A stretch of DNA of 14,145 bases from Actinomycetota bacterium (GCA_009702845.1 WLHG01000009.1:1-14145), one strand, 5' to 3'; counted from the stretch's first letter, positions 1-7,091 are shown. A program made the numbers and translations. The notes: a model not told the origin generated them from the letters alone.

Positions 1-214
1 GCCATAGTATTGAGCTGATCTCGAGTGTGTGAGTCGAATCGCCATGAATGAGAGGGGCTTAACATCGCACTGTGCCTCCAATTTTCATCGAATTTTAGGC
101 CTTTGTGAGGAATGCTGTCAACCATTACGGTACTGACGATATTTCGAGCCCAGCGGTCATCGAACTAACGCTCGAATTATAACGAAAATTAGCCTCATAC
201 TTTGGTGATTTTGT
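1..214. other. Intergenic stretch without a supported gene
   Basis: All three forward frames close quickly at the left edge. A minus-strand frame opening at an ATG at 45 stays open to position 1, but it has no ribosome binding site and only 15 codons, so it is not called. The one local structure I see is an imperfectly placed 7-bp inverted repeat, TTCGAGC at 143-149 and GCTCGAA at 170-176. It lies just upstream of the operon 1 promoter and could be an activator site or chance. Confidence 0.5.
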
Positions 215-243
215 TTGACATAGATTCTTCACTCAGATACCTT
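215..243 (+). promoter_or_regulatory. Predicted promoter of operon 1
   Basis: A perfect -35 hexamer TTGACA at 215-220 is followed after exactly 17 nt by TACCTT at 238-243, which fits the actinobacterial -10 form TANNNT. Transcription would start near 249-251, giving a leader of about 125 nt before the binding-protein ATG at 376. The same arrangement occurs upstream of operon 2. It is predicted from sequence only. Confidence 0.55.
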
Positions 244-255
244 AATTTCACTCAG
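228..255. repeat. Direct repeat TTCACTCAG, possible operator
   Basis: TTCACTCAG occurs at 228-236 and again at 247-255, a 19-nt period of just under two helical turns. Each copy is followed by TACC (one base further away in the first copy). The copies overlap the promoter spacer and the predicted transcription start, where a repressor would be expected to bind. No regulator gene lies in the window. Confidence 0.4.
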
Positions 256-273
256 TACCAAAAGAGATTATGC

Positions 274-375
274 ACCTCTTGCCTGGGCTCTCCCTAGAGC
301 CTTCGAGGTTCTGGGTAACGGTCCCAAACCCGGAGCAATCGCGCGACGGGCTATATGAGAATTGAAGGGGAGAGC
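274..375 (+). promoter_or_regulatory. Structured 5' leader with SD-sequestering helix (operon 1)
   Basis: GCTCTCCC at 287-294 is perfectly complementary to GGGAGAGC at 368-375, the ribosome binding region directly abutting the ATG at 376. The same strand can instead form a local hairpin, GGCTCT 286-291 with AGAGCC 296-301 (loop CCCT). That hairpin is extended by ACCTC 274-278 with GAGGT 305-309. The two folds are mutually exclusive. A further hairpin pairs 310-316 with 328-334, and it competes with CCCG 329-332 paired with CGGG 347-350. This is the layout of a translational on/off switch. No known riboswitch core is recognised. Confidence 0.45.
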
Positions 376-1695
376 ATGAATCGCAATTTAAAGTTCATTA
401 CGGCAACGATTGCACTAAGCGCTATTACGGTTTTCACGTTACCTAGCAGCAGTGCAGCAGAGGCCATCACACTTATAGTTCAAACAGACTCTTATATTCA
501 ACCTGCATTTAAAATTGTTGCAGATGAATTTGAAAAGCAGAATCCTGGAGTCAAGGTTGAGTTGCAGGTTCTAGATGCACAAACTCAAACCACTACAAAC
601 CTACAAATCATGACTTCAGATAGCGCACCAGATGTGGCCAGCGCTCCAATGAACCTGCCTCCATATGCAGCGATGATGAAGGCAAAGCAGTTCATTCCTA
701 TAGATGACGTCTGGAAAGAGGCTAATCTAAAGGCACGTTATGGTGATGGAGTATCTTCAACTCTCGTAGCACCAGATGGCAAGAACTACCAGGTACTTCT
801 TGGCGCTGTGTACTACGGTTTTGCTTGGATCAATAAGGATGCATTTGCAAAGGCTAAGATAAAGATTCCTGCAGATCACCAAATTGGTTCAATGGCAAAC
901 TTTATAACTATGGGCAAAAAATTAAGAGCTGCAGGCTATGAGCCAATGTCTGTTGGCGGTAGCTCTGGATATCACTTAACATGGATGTTGGACTCATTCT
1001 TGGCTTCTGGAGTACCAGAAAAGAAGCTTAGTAATTTGAGAACTAACTTCGTGAGTGATGTTCCAGTCACAACTTCTTATACTGATGCTTCAGTTGGAAA
1101 AGCATTCTCACAACTTAAGCAAGTCTACGATGCCAAGATATTCCAAACTGGAGTTCTAGGTCAGGATCAGAACGTTGGCATGGCCCTCTTTGCAGCTGGA
1201 AGAGCGGCAATGATGATGGGACACAACGCAACTCCTGGTGGATTAAAAGACCGTCTACGAGTCAATCTCAATTTGGACTTCTTATTCCTACCTCCAACCA
1301 CACCCGGACTTAAAGTTCTTCCAAACTTGTCTGGCTCAAATACCTACCAAATCCCAGTTAAGGCAAAGCATCCAGATCTAGCAAAGAAGTTCTTGGTACT
1401 GCTTATGTCTGATGAGATGCAGCTTGAGTACGTTAAGAGCGGAGCTGGACTTTCCGCTGTTAAGTTGCCAAAGGCAGCGGTAGAAAAGGCTTACAGCACT
1501 CTCGATCCAGCAGTATTGAAGCTTATTCGTTATGCAAACGAGTTCGGTTCTTCACCTGGTTGGGCTGAGGGAGTTCCTGCAGGACTCAACGGGGTTACCG
1601 ACCCAATGATTCAAAAACTGTTCCTCGGTAAGAAGAACGTAAAACAGATTGGCACAGAACTTGATGCCATTCGGGACAAAATACGTTCAGAGTAA
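376..1695 (+). CDS. Sugar-type ABC transporter solute-binding protein (family 1)
   Basis: This 439-residue protein is an extracellular solute-binding protein of the MalE/UgpB type (family 1), capturing a carbohydrate-like ligand outside the membrane for the permeases that follow. The N-terminus is a Sec-type signal: positively charged MNRNLKF, a hydrophobic run, then SSSAAEA as a likely signal peptidase I region. The mature part has the usual family features, such as FEKQNPGVKVE and a late FLVLLMSDEMQLEYVKSG segment. The ATG at 376 is preferred over an in-frame ATG at 355 because GAAGGGGAG lies just upstream of it and the signal peptide starts there. Unusually for a monoderm host, there is no lipobox and no cysteine anywhere in the protein. 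It is separated from the permease genes by two strong hairpins, which suggests it is made in excess. The ligand is unknown. Confidence 0.88.
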   Translation: MNRNLKFITATIALSAITVFTLPSSSAAEAITLIVQTDSYIQPAFKIVADEFEKQNPGVKVELQVLDAQTQTTTNLQIMTSDSAPDVASAPMNLPPYAAMMKAKQFIPIDDVWKEANLKARYGDGVSSTLVAPDGKNYQVLLGAVYYGFAWINKDAFAKAKIKIPADHQIGSMANFITMGKKLRAAGYEPMSVGGSSGYHLTWMLDSFLASGVPEKKLSNLRTNFVSDVPVTTSYTDASVGKAFSQLKQVYDAKIFQTGVLGQDQNVGMALFAAGRAAMMMGHNATPGGLKDRLRVNLNLDFLFLPPTTPGLKVLPNLSGSNTYQIPVKAKHPDLAKKFLVLLMSDEMQLEYVKSGAGLSAVKLPKAAVEKAYSTLDPAVLKLIRYANEFGSSPGWAEGVPAGLNGVTDPMIQKLFLGKKNVKQIGTELDAIRDKIRSE

Positions 1696-1740
1696 TAACG
1701 AAAATACATACATAAAATATGACATCTCAATGCATTAGGT

Positions 1741-1774
1741 TGGAGTCAGGCCATTTTAACTAAGCCTGACTCCA
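1741..1774 (+). repeat. 11-bp perfect hairpin after the binding-protein gene
   Basis: The 11-nt arm at 1741-1751 is exactly complementary to 1764-1774, with a 12-nt loop. No T-run follows, so it is not a standard intrinsic terminator. A stabiliser of the upstream mRNA 3' end is more likely, as known for REP elements between malE and malF in enterobacteria. Confidence 0.7.
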
Positions 1775-1780
1775 CACTAG

Positions 1781-1825
1781 GACTAACACCAGCGGGCCAG
1801 AGTTCGGGGCGCGCTGGTGTTAGTC
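1781..1825 (+). repeat. 14-bp perfect hairpin abutting the permease start codon
   Basis: The arm at 1781-1794 (GACTAACACCAGCG) is exactly complementary to 1812-1825, leaving a 17-nt loop that contains CGGGG. The 3' arm ends two bases before the ATG at 1828. In the folded RNA the region that would carry a Shine-Dalgarno sequence is therefore double-stranded, and no such sequence is visible near the ATG anyway. The hairpin probably throttles permease translation or blocks 3' exonucleases. Confidence 0.7.
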
Positions 1826-1827
1826 GC

Positions 1828-2691
1828 ATGTCACTTGCGCCGGTTTTGTTGGCCTGTCTTCCGGCGATTCTACTTTTAGCTGCAACATTTTTTCTTCCAA
1901 TTATTTCGACATTGAGACTGTCCTTTTCGGAATGGCCTGGTGTTGGAGCGGTCAAGTGGGTAGGTCTTAAAAAATACTCCGAGTTAGTGGTAAACCCTGA
2001 TTTCCACAGCTCGATCAAAGTCACAATCATCTTTTCGATTCTCTCAACAATCGGGGTCATGGTGACCGCTCTTCTCATGGGCTTGGCAGCAAGTCGCAAG
2101 AGGCGCTCGGATGAGCCCTTACGTGCGATCTGGTTTCTACCAGCAATTGCCCCAGCTACTGCGATGGCGGTTTTCTGGACGATTTCAGTCCAACCAGATA
2201 TCGGAATTGTCACCCAACTCTTGGGCAAAATTGGTTTAGGAAAAGATAGTGCCTGGCTTTCAGAGCCATCGACGGCGCTCTATGTTGTTATTGCCGTATC
2301 AATTTGGGCTAGCGCTTCGTTCCCGTTCTTGCTAATTGTTGGAGCAATAGATCGAATTGATCCGGAGGTTTTAGAAGCGGCAAAGGTAGATGGAGCGGGG
2401 GAATGGCAGCAAAATCGTTTTTTCATTCTCCCTCTAATTCAACCAGTTTTAGTCATGGTTACCGTGCTGCAATTTATTTGGAGTTTTAATGGCTTCTCTC
2501 TGATTTGGGCGATGACTAGAGGTGGCCCGGTTGACTCGACAAGCGTCTTATCGATTTTTCAGTATAAGCAAGCTTTTATGTTTGGGGATTTTGGAACTGC
2601 ATCGGCAGTTGGCGTACTAGGAACGATTTTCTTGCTCACCCTCGGAATGCTCAGTTTGCGTTTTGCAAAATCTAGATCGGCTATCCAATGA
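1828..2691 (+). CDS. ABC sugar transporter permease, MalF/UgpA-like
   Basis: This 287-residue integral membrane protein is the first permease of the CUT1-type importer. About six hydrophobic segments are seen, the first starting almost at residue 3 (LAPVLLACLPAILLLAA). The cytoplasmic EAA loop that docks to the ATPase is EAAKVDGAG at residues 183-191, followed by FFILPLIQP. The start at 1828 has no Shine-Dalgarno sequence and directly follows a 14-bp hairpin. The frame is open upstream to 1723 but holds no ATG, GTG or TTG, so no better start exists upstream. The stop overlaps the next gene's start by 4 bases (ATGA), implying coupled translation. No ATPase gene follows, so a shared MsiK-type ATPase encoded elsewhere is inferred. 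Confidence 0.88.
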   Translation: MSLAPVLLACLPAILLLAATFFLPIISTLRLSFSEWPGVGAVKWVGLKKYSELVVNPDFHSSIKVTIIFSILSTIGVMVTALLMGLAASRKRRSDEPLRAIWFLPAIAPATAMAVFWTISVQPDIGIVTQLLGKIGLGKDSAWLSEPSTALYVVIAVSIWASASFPFLLIVGAIDRIDPEVLEAAKVDGAGEWQQNRFFILPLIQPVLVMVTVLQFIWSFNGFSLIWAMTRGGPVDSTSVLSIFQYKQAFMFGDFGTASAVGVLGTIFLLTLGMLSLRFAKSRSAIQ

Positions 2692-3530
2692 GGTTCAATA
2701 ACATTGTAGGAAGAGGGACTTGGGGTCTTTATCGGATTTTTATAACCTTGATAATCCTCTTCCCCTTCTTCTTTATTATTCTTCTTTCTTTTAAATCGAT
2801 GTTGGATATATACATTAATCCACTGAGTTTAAATCCTGATTGGGCACCCGAGAATTTTAAGGAAGCTTGGGGCGGACCTCCAGGAGGAACAGGATTTTCG
2901 GTCTATTCTAAGAATTCTGCGATTGTCGTTCTTGTAGCATTGCCAATTTCTGGAGCCGTGGGAGCCGTAGCGGCTTATTTCACAACTTTACTTTCCCCCT
3001 CTCTTCGCAAAAAATTTATGGCGATTCCACTACTTGCCACTATGTTGCCTTCAATCGTCTTGCTCTTGCCATTTTTTCAAATCTTTAATGCACTCGGTGT
3101 ATTGAGCAATCCCGCCGCGTTGGGTCTCCTCTATGCCGGACTCTGTTTGCCAGTGACAATTCTTGTGCTTCATGCCTTCTTCCTTGAGTTTCCGAAGGAA
3201 CTTCTAGAAGCAGCAGCACTCGATGGCCTTGGCATTTATAGAACATTTTCAAAGATCGTTGTTCGACTTTCGTTTGCTCCGCTATTAGCTGTAACTCTTC
3301 TTAATATTATTTGGGTCTGGGGTGAGACGCAGATAGGCCTAGTGCTCTTGCAAGCACCTGGCAGCCAGACAATTCCTGTTGGTATCCTCACCTTTTCAAA
3401 TGCGCTCAAAGCAAATCCAGGGCCCATTTTCGCTGGGCTCACTCTCGCGACTATTCCTTTAGCAGTGATCTACCTCGTCTTCCATCGTGTAATCAATAGG
3501 GGTATAACAATGGGTGGAGTAATTAGATAA
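2688..3530 (+). CDS. ABC sugar transporter permease, MalG/UgpE-like
   Basis: This 280-residue permease is the partner of the preceding MalF-like protein and forms the translocation channel with it. The N-terminal segment GLYRIFITLIILFPFFFIILLSF is typical of MalG-type proteins, and about six membrane segments are seen. The EAA loop is EAAALDGLG at residues 174-182, followed by FSKIVVRLS. The gene starts inside the last codons of its neighbour (ATGA overlap), so the two should be made in equal amounts. An 80-nt gap follows before the enolase-superfamily gene; I see no terminator in it and only weak promoter-like sequence. Confidence 0.88.
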   Translation: MRFNNIVGRGTWGLYRIFITLIILFPFFFIILLSFKSMLDIYINPLSLNPDWAPENFKEAWGGPPGGTGFSVYSKNSAIVVLVALPISGAVGAVAAYFTTLLSPSLRKKFMAIPLLATMLPSIVLLLPFFQIFNALGVLSNPAALGLLYAGLCLPVTILVLHAFFLEFPKELLEAAALDGLGIYRTFSKIVVRLSFAPLLAVTLLNIIWVWGETQIGLVLLQAPGSQTIPVGILTFSNALKANPGPIFAGLTLATIPLAVIYLVFHRVINRGITMGGVIR

Positions 3531-3610
3531 CTCCCTTCGCAAAAGATTAATAAATACCTAGCGCCCTTGCTCATAGAATCATAAGATAACCCTAGAGACG
3601 GAGAACTGCG

Positions 3611-4930
3611 ATGGAACTAAGAGTTAAAGATGTTGAGCGGACGGTCATTCAAGTTCCGCTGAGAGAGCGCAGTCGTCCCTGGGTAGAACTCCTAGTTGGC
3701 CAATGGGCAGTTGTAGAGATTTGTAAGGTAACAAGTAATGTGCCTGGGATTGTTGGCTATGGCGAAACAATTCTTTACTACACATGGCAGACCGTGAGCG
3801 ATGAAGCCATTGCGCGCGTGGTTGGAAGAAATCCAGTTCTACATCTCTCTGATGATTCTCTGGGCGCTGGACTTCAAATGGCATTGTATGACTTAGTAGG
3901 TAAAGCCTACGAGGCTCCTATGCATGCACTTCTTAGCCTGCCTGCCGTAAGAGATAAGTGTCCTATCTCGTGGTGGAGCACGAAAATGCCGCCAGATGTA
4001 TTAGCGCAAGAAGCAAAAGATGCTTACGCCGAAGGTTACATGAGCCATAAATTTAAGGCCCGTCCTTGGTTTGATGTGCGTGAACAAGTTAAAGCTGTTG
4101 CCGCAGTTACTCCTGAAGATTACAGACTGGATATTGACTGGAATGAAATGTTGCTCAGTCCAGGTGAGGCAACACCACTTCTTCAAGAGTTAGATCGTGA
4201 ACCACGCATTGGAATTTATGAAGATCCTATTATGCGAACCGACATTGCCGGTCAAAAACTGCTTAGAAGCAAAGTCTCTCGCCCGCTTGCAACCCACTTT
4301 GAACCAAAACTTTTTCCCCATTGGATGAGAGAAGATGCACTTGATGGATTCGTAGTCGATGCTGGCGGAGTTTCACGTTTTCTCAAAGAGGGCCAAGCCT
4401 GTGCATCATTTGATAAGAATCTTTGGTTACAAATTTGTGGAACTGGAATCACATCGGCGTATACGTTGCATCTTGGCGCCGTTCTTACCCATGCGAGATG
4501 GCCTGCAGTTACAGCTATGAACATCTATGCCGATGATATGTTGGCCGAGCCAATTAAGATCGCACATGGATTTGCAGATGTCCCTACCGGATATGGCCTT
4601 GGAGTAAAGATTGACACGGATGCAATCGAAAAATACAGAATGAAGCCCCCTTACTTCATAGAATTCCCGCGCAAACTACTCACTTTTACCCTTCCTACTG
4701 GGCATAGACGAAGTTTTGCCGATGCTAATCATCTATGGCGAGACATGGGTCGCAATGGCACTCTTCCTCAGCAAAGTAAGGGAGCCAATCTAGAAGTCTG
4801 GGTTGATGATGAATCTGCCGAATTTAACAAGGCTTATTCTCAAGCCGAAAACTCTCCTGGTGGCCAAGGCAAAGGAATTCTCGATCACCTCGCCCCAAAT
4901 ACTGGTGTTGTCTTGCCAGGACTTACGTAA
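3611..4930 (+). CDS. Enolase-superfamily enzyme (mandelate racemase / muconate lactonizing type)
   Basis: This 439-residue protein belongs to the enolase superfamily, whose members abstract a proton next to a carboxylate with Mg2+ help; many dehydrate or racemise sugar acids. By eye, the barrel has the KxK motif K147-F-K149 (likely base), and candidate metal ligands D176 (LDIDWNE), E204 (IYEDP) and E231 (THFEP). Their spacings of 28 and 27 residues resemble mandelate racemase. At the position of the mandelate racemase catalytic His I find Q274/C276 (LQICGTG) instead, so it is not a racemase-type His site. D245 or D250 near the GG turn may contribute. The C-terminal part after about residue 345 is longer than in typical 360-400-residue members. 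An SD-like GGAG at 3600-3603 supports the start. Its place after an importer suggests catabolism of the imported substrate. Confidence 0.8.
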   Translation: MELRVKDVERTVIQVPLRERSRPWVELLVGQWAVVEICKVTSNVPGIVGYGETILYYTWQTVSDEAIARVVGRNPVLHLSDDSLGAGLQMALYDLVGKAYEAPMHALLSLPAVRDKCPISWWSTKMPPDVLAQEAKDAYAEGYMSHKFKARPWFDVREQVKAVAAVTPEDYRLDIDWNEMLLSPGEATPLLQELDREPRIGIYEDPIMRTDIAGQKLLRSKVSRPLATHFEPKLFPHWMREDALDGFVVDAGGVSRFLKEGQACASFDKNLWLQICGTGITSAYTLHLGAVLTHARWPAVTAMNIYADDMLAEPIKIAHGFADVPTGYGLGVKIDTDAIEKYRMKPPYFIEFPRKLLTFTLPTGHRRSFADANHLWRDMGRNGTLPQQSKGANLEVWVDDESAEFNKAYSQAENSPGGQGKGILDHLAPNTGVVLPGLT

Positions 4931-4942
4931 ACGTGAAATCAC

Positions 4943-6046
4943 ATGAGTAAAGACGTTGTAATCCCGTTACTTCCCAGATATTTCTCTGATCGTGAAACAA
5001 AACTCGCGAGCTCAGGAAATCTTACGGCTTCAACCTTTTTATATAGCACAGGAGTAGCTGGGCTCCGAGTTACTAATAGTTGTGGAGAGATAGAAGTTCT
5101 CCCCTTCCAAGGACAGCAAATTTGGCGAGCGAATTTTTATAATCGTCAATTAACAATGCACTCGATGTTTGAGGAACCAAATCCGACAACTGATTATTTG
5201 TCGACCTATGGAGCCTTCCTAATTCACTGCGGTGCAATTGGAATGGGTGCGCCTACGCCGCAAGATGATCATCCAACTCATGGTGAACTTCCTAATGCAC
5301 CCTACCGCCAAGCAGAACTGCTTGTTGGGTCAGATGCTGAGGGCCCTTATATGACCATCACTGGGAAATACCAATATTCAGTCGCTTTTTCACATAACTA
5401 TGTAGCTCAACCCTCAATTACTTTACGTGAGAACCACGGCAAGATTCAAGTAGAAATGTCTATCAAGAACTTGAAAAGCTCACCGATGGAGTTAATGTAT
5501 CTTGCTCATATTAATTTTCTTCCAGTTGATAATGCAAAAATAGTAGACACGACACTTGAAGGAATTAATAACCTACGCGTGATACATATATTCGAAGAAC
5601 TCTACAAATCAGACAGTAGCTATCGGGCGATGGTTGATGGCTTTATTCAAGATCCAGAAAAGCACAGGAGCTTTGCACCAGGTGGGATAATTGACCCAGA
5701 AATTGTCTTCGCAGTTAACCCTTTGTCCGATAAAGATGGCTGGGCATCGAGCATGCAAATTCATCCAGATGGAAGTTCCGATTTTGTGCGTCACCGCCCG
5801 GTCGAATTTGCACATAGTGTCCGTTGGATTTGCCGAAGTGGAGATCAAAAAGCTTTGGGACTGCTACTGCCTTCAACTGCTGAACCAGGTGGCTATCTAG
5901 CCGAGCGCGCAAAGGGAAATCTTTTGACAATCGAATCAAAGGCCGAATTACGCTTTACCTTTGAATGTGGAGCTTTAGATGCCTCCGAAGCAATGAAACT
6001 CTCGAAGGAGATTGCAGATGTTCGTTCTGCAGGTAACCAAAAGTAA
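4943..6046 (+). CDS. DUF4432-like, aldose 1-epimerase (galactose mutarotase) superfamily protein
   Basis: This 367-residue protein resembles DUF4432 members of the galactose mutarotase-like fold, which bind a sugar in an all-beta sandwich. Supporting features are EVLPFQGQQIWRA near residue 51, HPTHGELPNAPY at about 110-121 (H113-G-E is the family's conserved active-site-like motif), a beta-rich middle with MELMYLAHINF, and a late ALGLLLPSTAEPGGY segment. It probably interconverts sugar anomers or isomers for the same pathway as the preceding enolase-superfamily gene, 12 nt upstream. The Shine-Dalgarno sequence is poor. The last codon lies 11 bases from the end of the convergent dehydrogenase gene. 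The exact reaction is unknown. Confidence 0.7.
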   Translation: MSKDVVIPLLPRYFSDRETKLASSGNLTASTFLYSTGVAGLRVTNSCGEIEVLPFQGQQIWRANFYNRQLTMHSMFEEPNPTTDYLSTYGAFLIHCGAIGMGAPTPQDDHPTHGELPNAPYRQAELLVGSDAEGPYMTITGKYQYSVAFSHNYVAQPSITLRENHGKIQVEMSIKNLKSSPMELMYLAHINFLPVDNAKIVDTTLEGINNLRVIHIFEELYKSDSSYRAMVDGFIQDPEKHRSFAPGGIIDPEIVFAVNPLSDKDGWASSMQIHPDGSSDFVRHRPVEFAHSVRWICRSGDQKALGLLLPSTAEPGGYLAERAKGNLLTIESKAELRFTFECGALDASEAMKLSKEIADVRSAGNQK

Positions 6047-6057
6047 AGAGTAAATAG

Positions 6058-6855
6058 CTAGAGTGAGTTTAGGAAATCATCCGAGTCGTCCATCTGACTC
6101 ATTATTCGCTTAGCACGCTGACGAATCGATTCGGATACGCCTTCGCCAACAGCCAGTCTAAAAGGAGTATTTCGATTTGTAACGGCGGCAATAATTGCCT
6201 CCACACACTTTTCTGGATCTGGACTTTCACTTCCGTGCCAAGTAAGCCATTCATCGATTTTATTCCATCGCACCGTATATCTTTGAGTAGAATTTTTACC
6301 TTTTGCTTGTGGACTGTGACGTGCAATCTCCGTCCGAAAATTACCGGGTTCAACGACGACGACCCTAACTCCATCTGATGCAACTTCTTCAGAGAGAGCC
6401 TCGCTTGCACCTTCAAGTGCAAATTTAGAGGCGTTGTAGGCACCAAACATCGCCTCGGCAATCTGGCCAGAGTCGCTAGAGATTTGTACAATCACTCCGG
6501 CACTCTCTCGTAACATTGGAAGAGTTTGCCTCACAAGGTTCATTGCACCAATAACATTTACATTGAGCTGATGAGTAATTTCATCGTCTGAGAGTTCTTC
6601 CCATGGACCAATTTGGCAAACTCCGGCATTATTTATCAGGGCATCCAACTTTCCCCAACGGTCTTCGACTAGCTGGCCTAAACGGAGAAGATCTGTGGGC
6701 GAGGTGATATCGGCAAGTTCGCATGCCCAAGGCACGCCTTTTCCATGCGATAGATCTCTAACTGTGCCAATGACGTCCCACCCAAGATCGTGTAGTCGCG
6801 CAGCGACTCCTCGACCAAGTCCAGTAGAGGTTCCAGTAATCAGGGCGTTTGGCAT
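6058..6855 (-). CDS. Short-chain dehydrogenase/reductase (SDR)
   Basis: This 265-residue classical SDR is a cytoplasmic NAD(P)-dependent oxidoreductase. It shows the nucleotide-binding TGTSTGLG (residues 8-15), NNAG (75-78), the catalytic serine region ISSDSG (S126/S127) and YNASK with Y140 and K144. Arg33 after the second strand hints at NADP(H), which is an inference. The substrate is not readable from sequence. It runs against operon 1 and is divergent from operon 2, so it could serve either pathway. No Shine-Dalgarno sequence precedes the ATG; instead a TAGCCT box ends 6 nt before it, consistent with a leaderless message. Confidence 0.85.
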   Translation of the reverse strand: MPNALITGTSTGLGRGVAARLHDLGWDVIGTVRDLSHGKGVPWACELADITSPTDLLRLGQLVEDRWGKLDALINNAGVCQIGPWEELSDDEITHQLNVNVIGAMNLVRQTLPMLRESAGVIVQISSDSGQIAEAMFGAYNASKFALEGASEALSEEVASDGVRVVVVEPGNFRTEIARHSPQAKGKNSTQRYTVRWNKIDEWLTWHGSESPDPEKCVEAIIAAVTNRNTPFRLAVGEGVSESIRQRAKRIMSQMDDSDDFLNSL

Positions 6856-6861
6856 GTTTAG

Positions 6862-6867
6862 AGGCTA
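6862..6867 (-). promoter_or_regulatory. -10 box for a leaderless SDR transcript
   Basis: Read on the minus strand this is TAGCCT, fitting TANNNT, with 6 nt to the ATG at 6855. That spacing would place the transcription start at or next to the start codon. I see no good -35 at the matching distance. Confidence 0.35.
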
Positions 6868-6924
6868 TCAGGGGATTTCGCACAAATCATTACCGTAGAA
6901 AGCAAATCAAGGGCAATTTGATGC

Positions 6925-6953
6925 TTGACACGCCTTTTGAGTAGGGATAACTT
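6925..6953 (+). promoter_or_regulatory. Predicted promoter of operon 2
   Basis: TTGACA at 6925-6930 is followed after exactly 17 nt by TAACTT at 6948-6953 (TANNNT). Transcription would start near 6960, giving a leader of about 130 nt. The -35 and the spacing are identical to the operon 1 promoter. A partial direct repeat (AGTAG at 6940-6944 and 6964-6968) flanks the -10 region but is weak. Confidence 0.55.
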
Positions 6954-7006
6954 ATGCAAGGTCAGTAGTGAAAAGTTATACGCTACTTACTTTAAGGATC
7001 GGTTTC

Positions 7007-7091
7007 TGCCTCTCCCCAGGCCAACATCACATCCCACTCGGCGGTGGGACTAACCCAAAGCTGGCAAAGCCAGCAAGAGAGAGGCAAGAGT
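7007..7091 (+). promoter_or_regulatory. Structured 5' leader with SD-sequestering helix (operon 2)
   Basis: TGCCTCTC at 7007-7014 is perfectly complementary to GAGAGGCA at 7079-7086, which includes the Shine-Dalgarno sequence of the gene starting at 7092. The enclosed 64 nt hold two perfect 6-bp hairpins: TCCCAC 7032-7037 with GTGGGA 7044-7049 (6-nt loop), and GCTGGC 7060-7065 with GCCAGC 7069-7074 (AAA loop). Together these make a three-way junction closed by a helix that hides the ribosome binding site, as in many translational riboswitches. I do not recognise the conserved cores of purine, TPP, glycine or guanidine-I riboswitches. Confidence 0.5.

Noticed and set aside
1..45. Possible start of a divergent minus-strand gene at an ATG at 45
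   Set aside because: Only 15 codons are visible, without ribosome binding site or -10 box at leaderless distance; the upstream sequence outside the window is needed.
85..164. Repeated TCATCGAA at 85-92 and 157-164
   Set aside because: An 8-mer repeated once over 72 bp in AT-rich DNA, not aligned with any promoter element, is easily chance.
1741..1774. Intrinsic terminator after the binding-protein gene
   Set aside because: The stem is strong but is followed by CACTAGG rather than a T-run, and the permeases downstream clearly belong to the same transporter.
1746..2228. Open frame of 160 codons on the minus strand
   Set aside because: It is antisense to the MalF-like permease and ends within the hairpin region; the translation resembles no membrane or soluble family.
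3531..3610. Internal promoter before the enolase-superfamily gene
   Set aside because: TAAGAT-like boxes occur, but no -35 sits at a workable distance and an SD is present for readthrough from the permeases.
7007..7091. TPP or purine riboswitch
   Set aside because: The topology of junction plus hairpins is reminiscent, but the conserved bases I know for those classes (for example CTGAGA and the TPP 3' core, or the purine loop-loop contacts) are not present.
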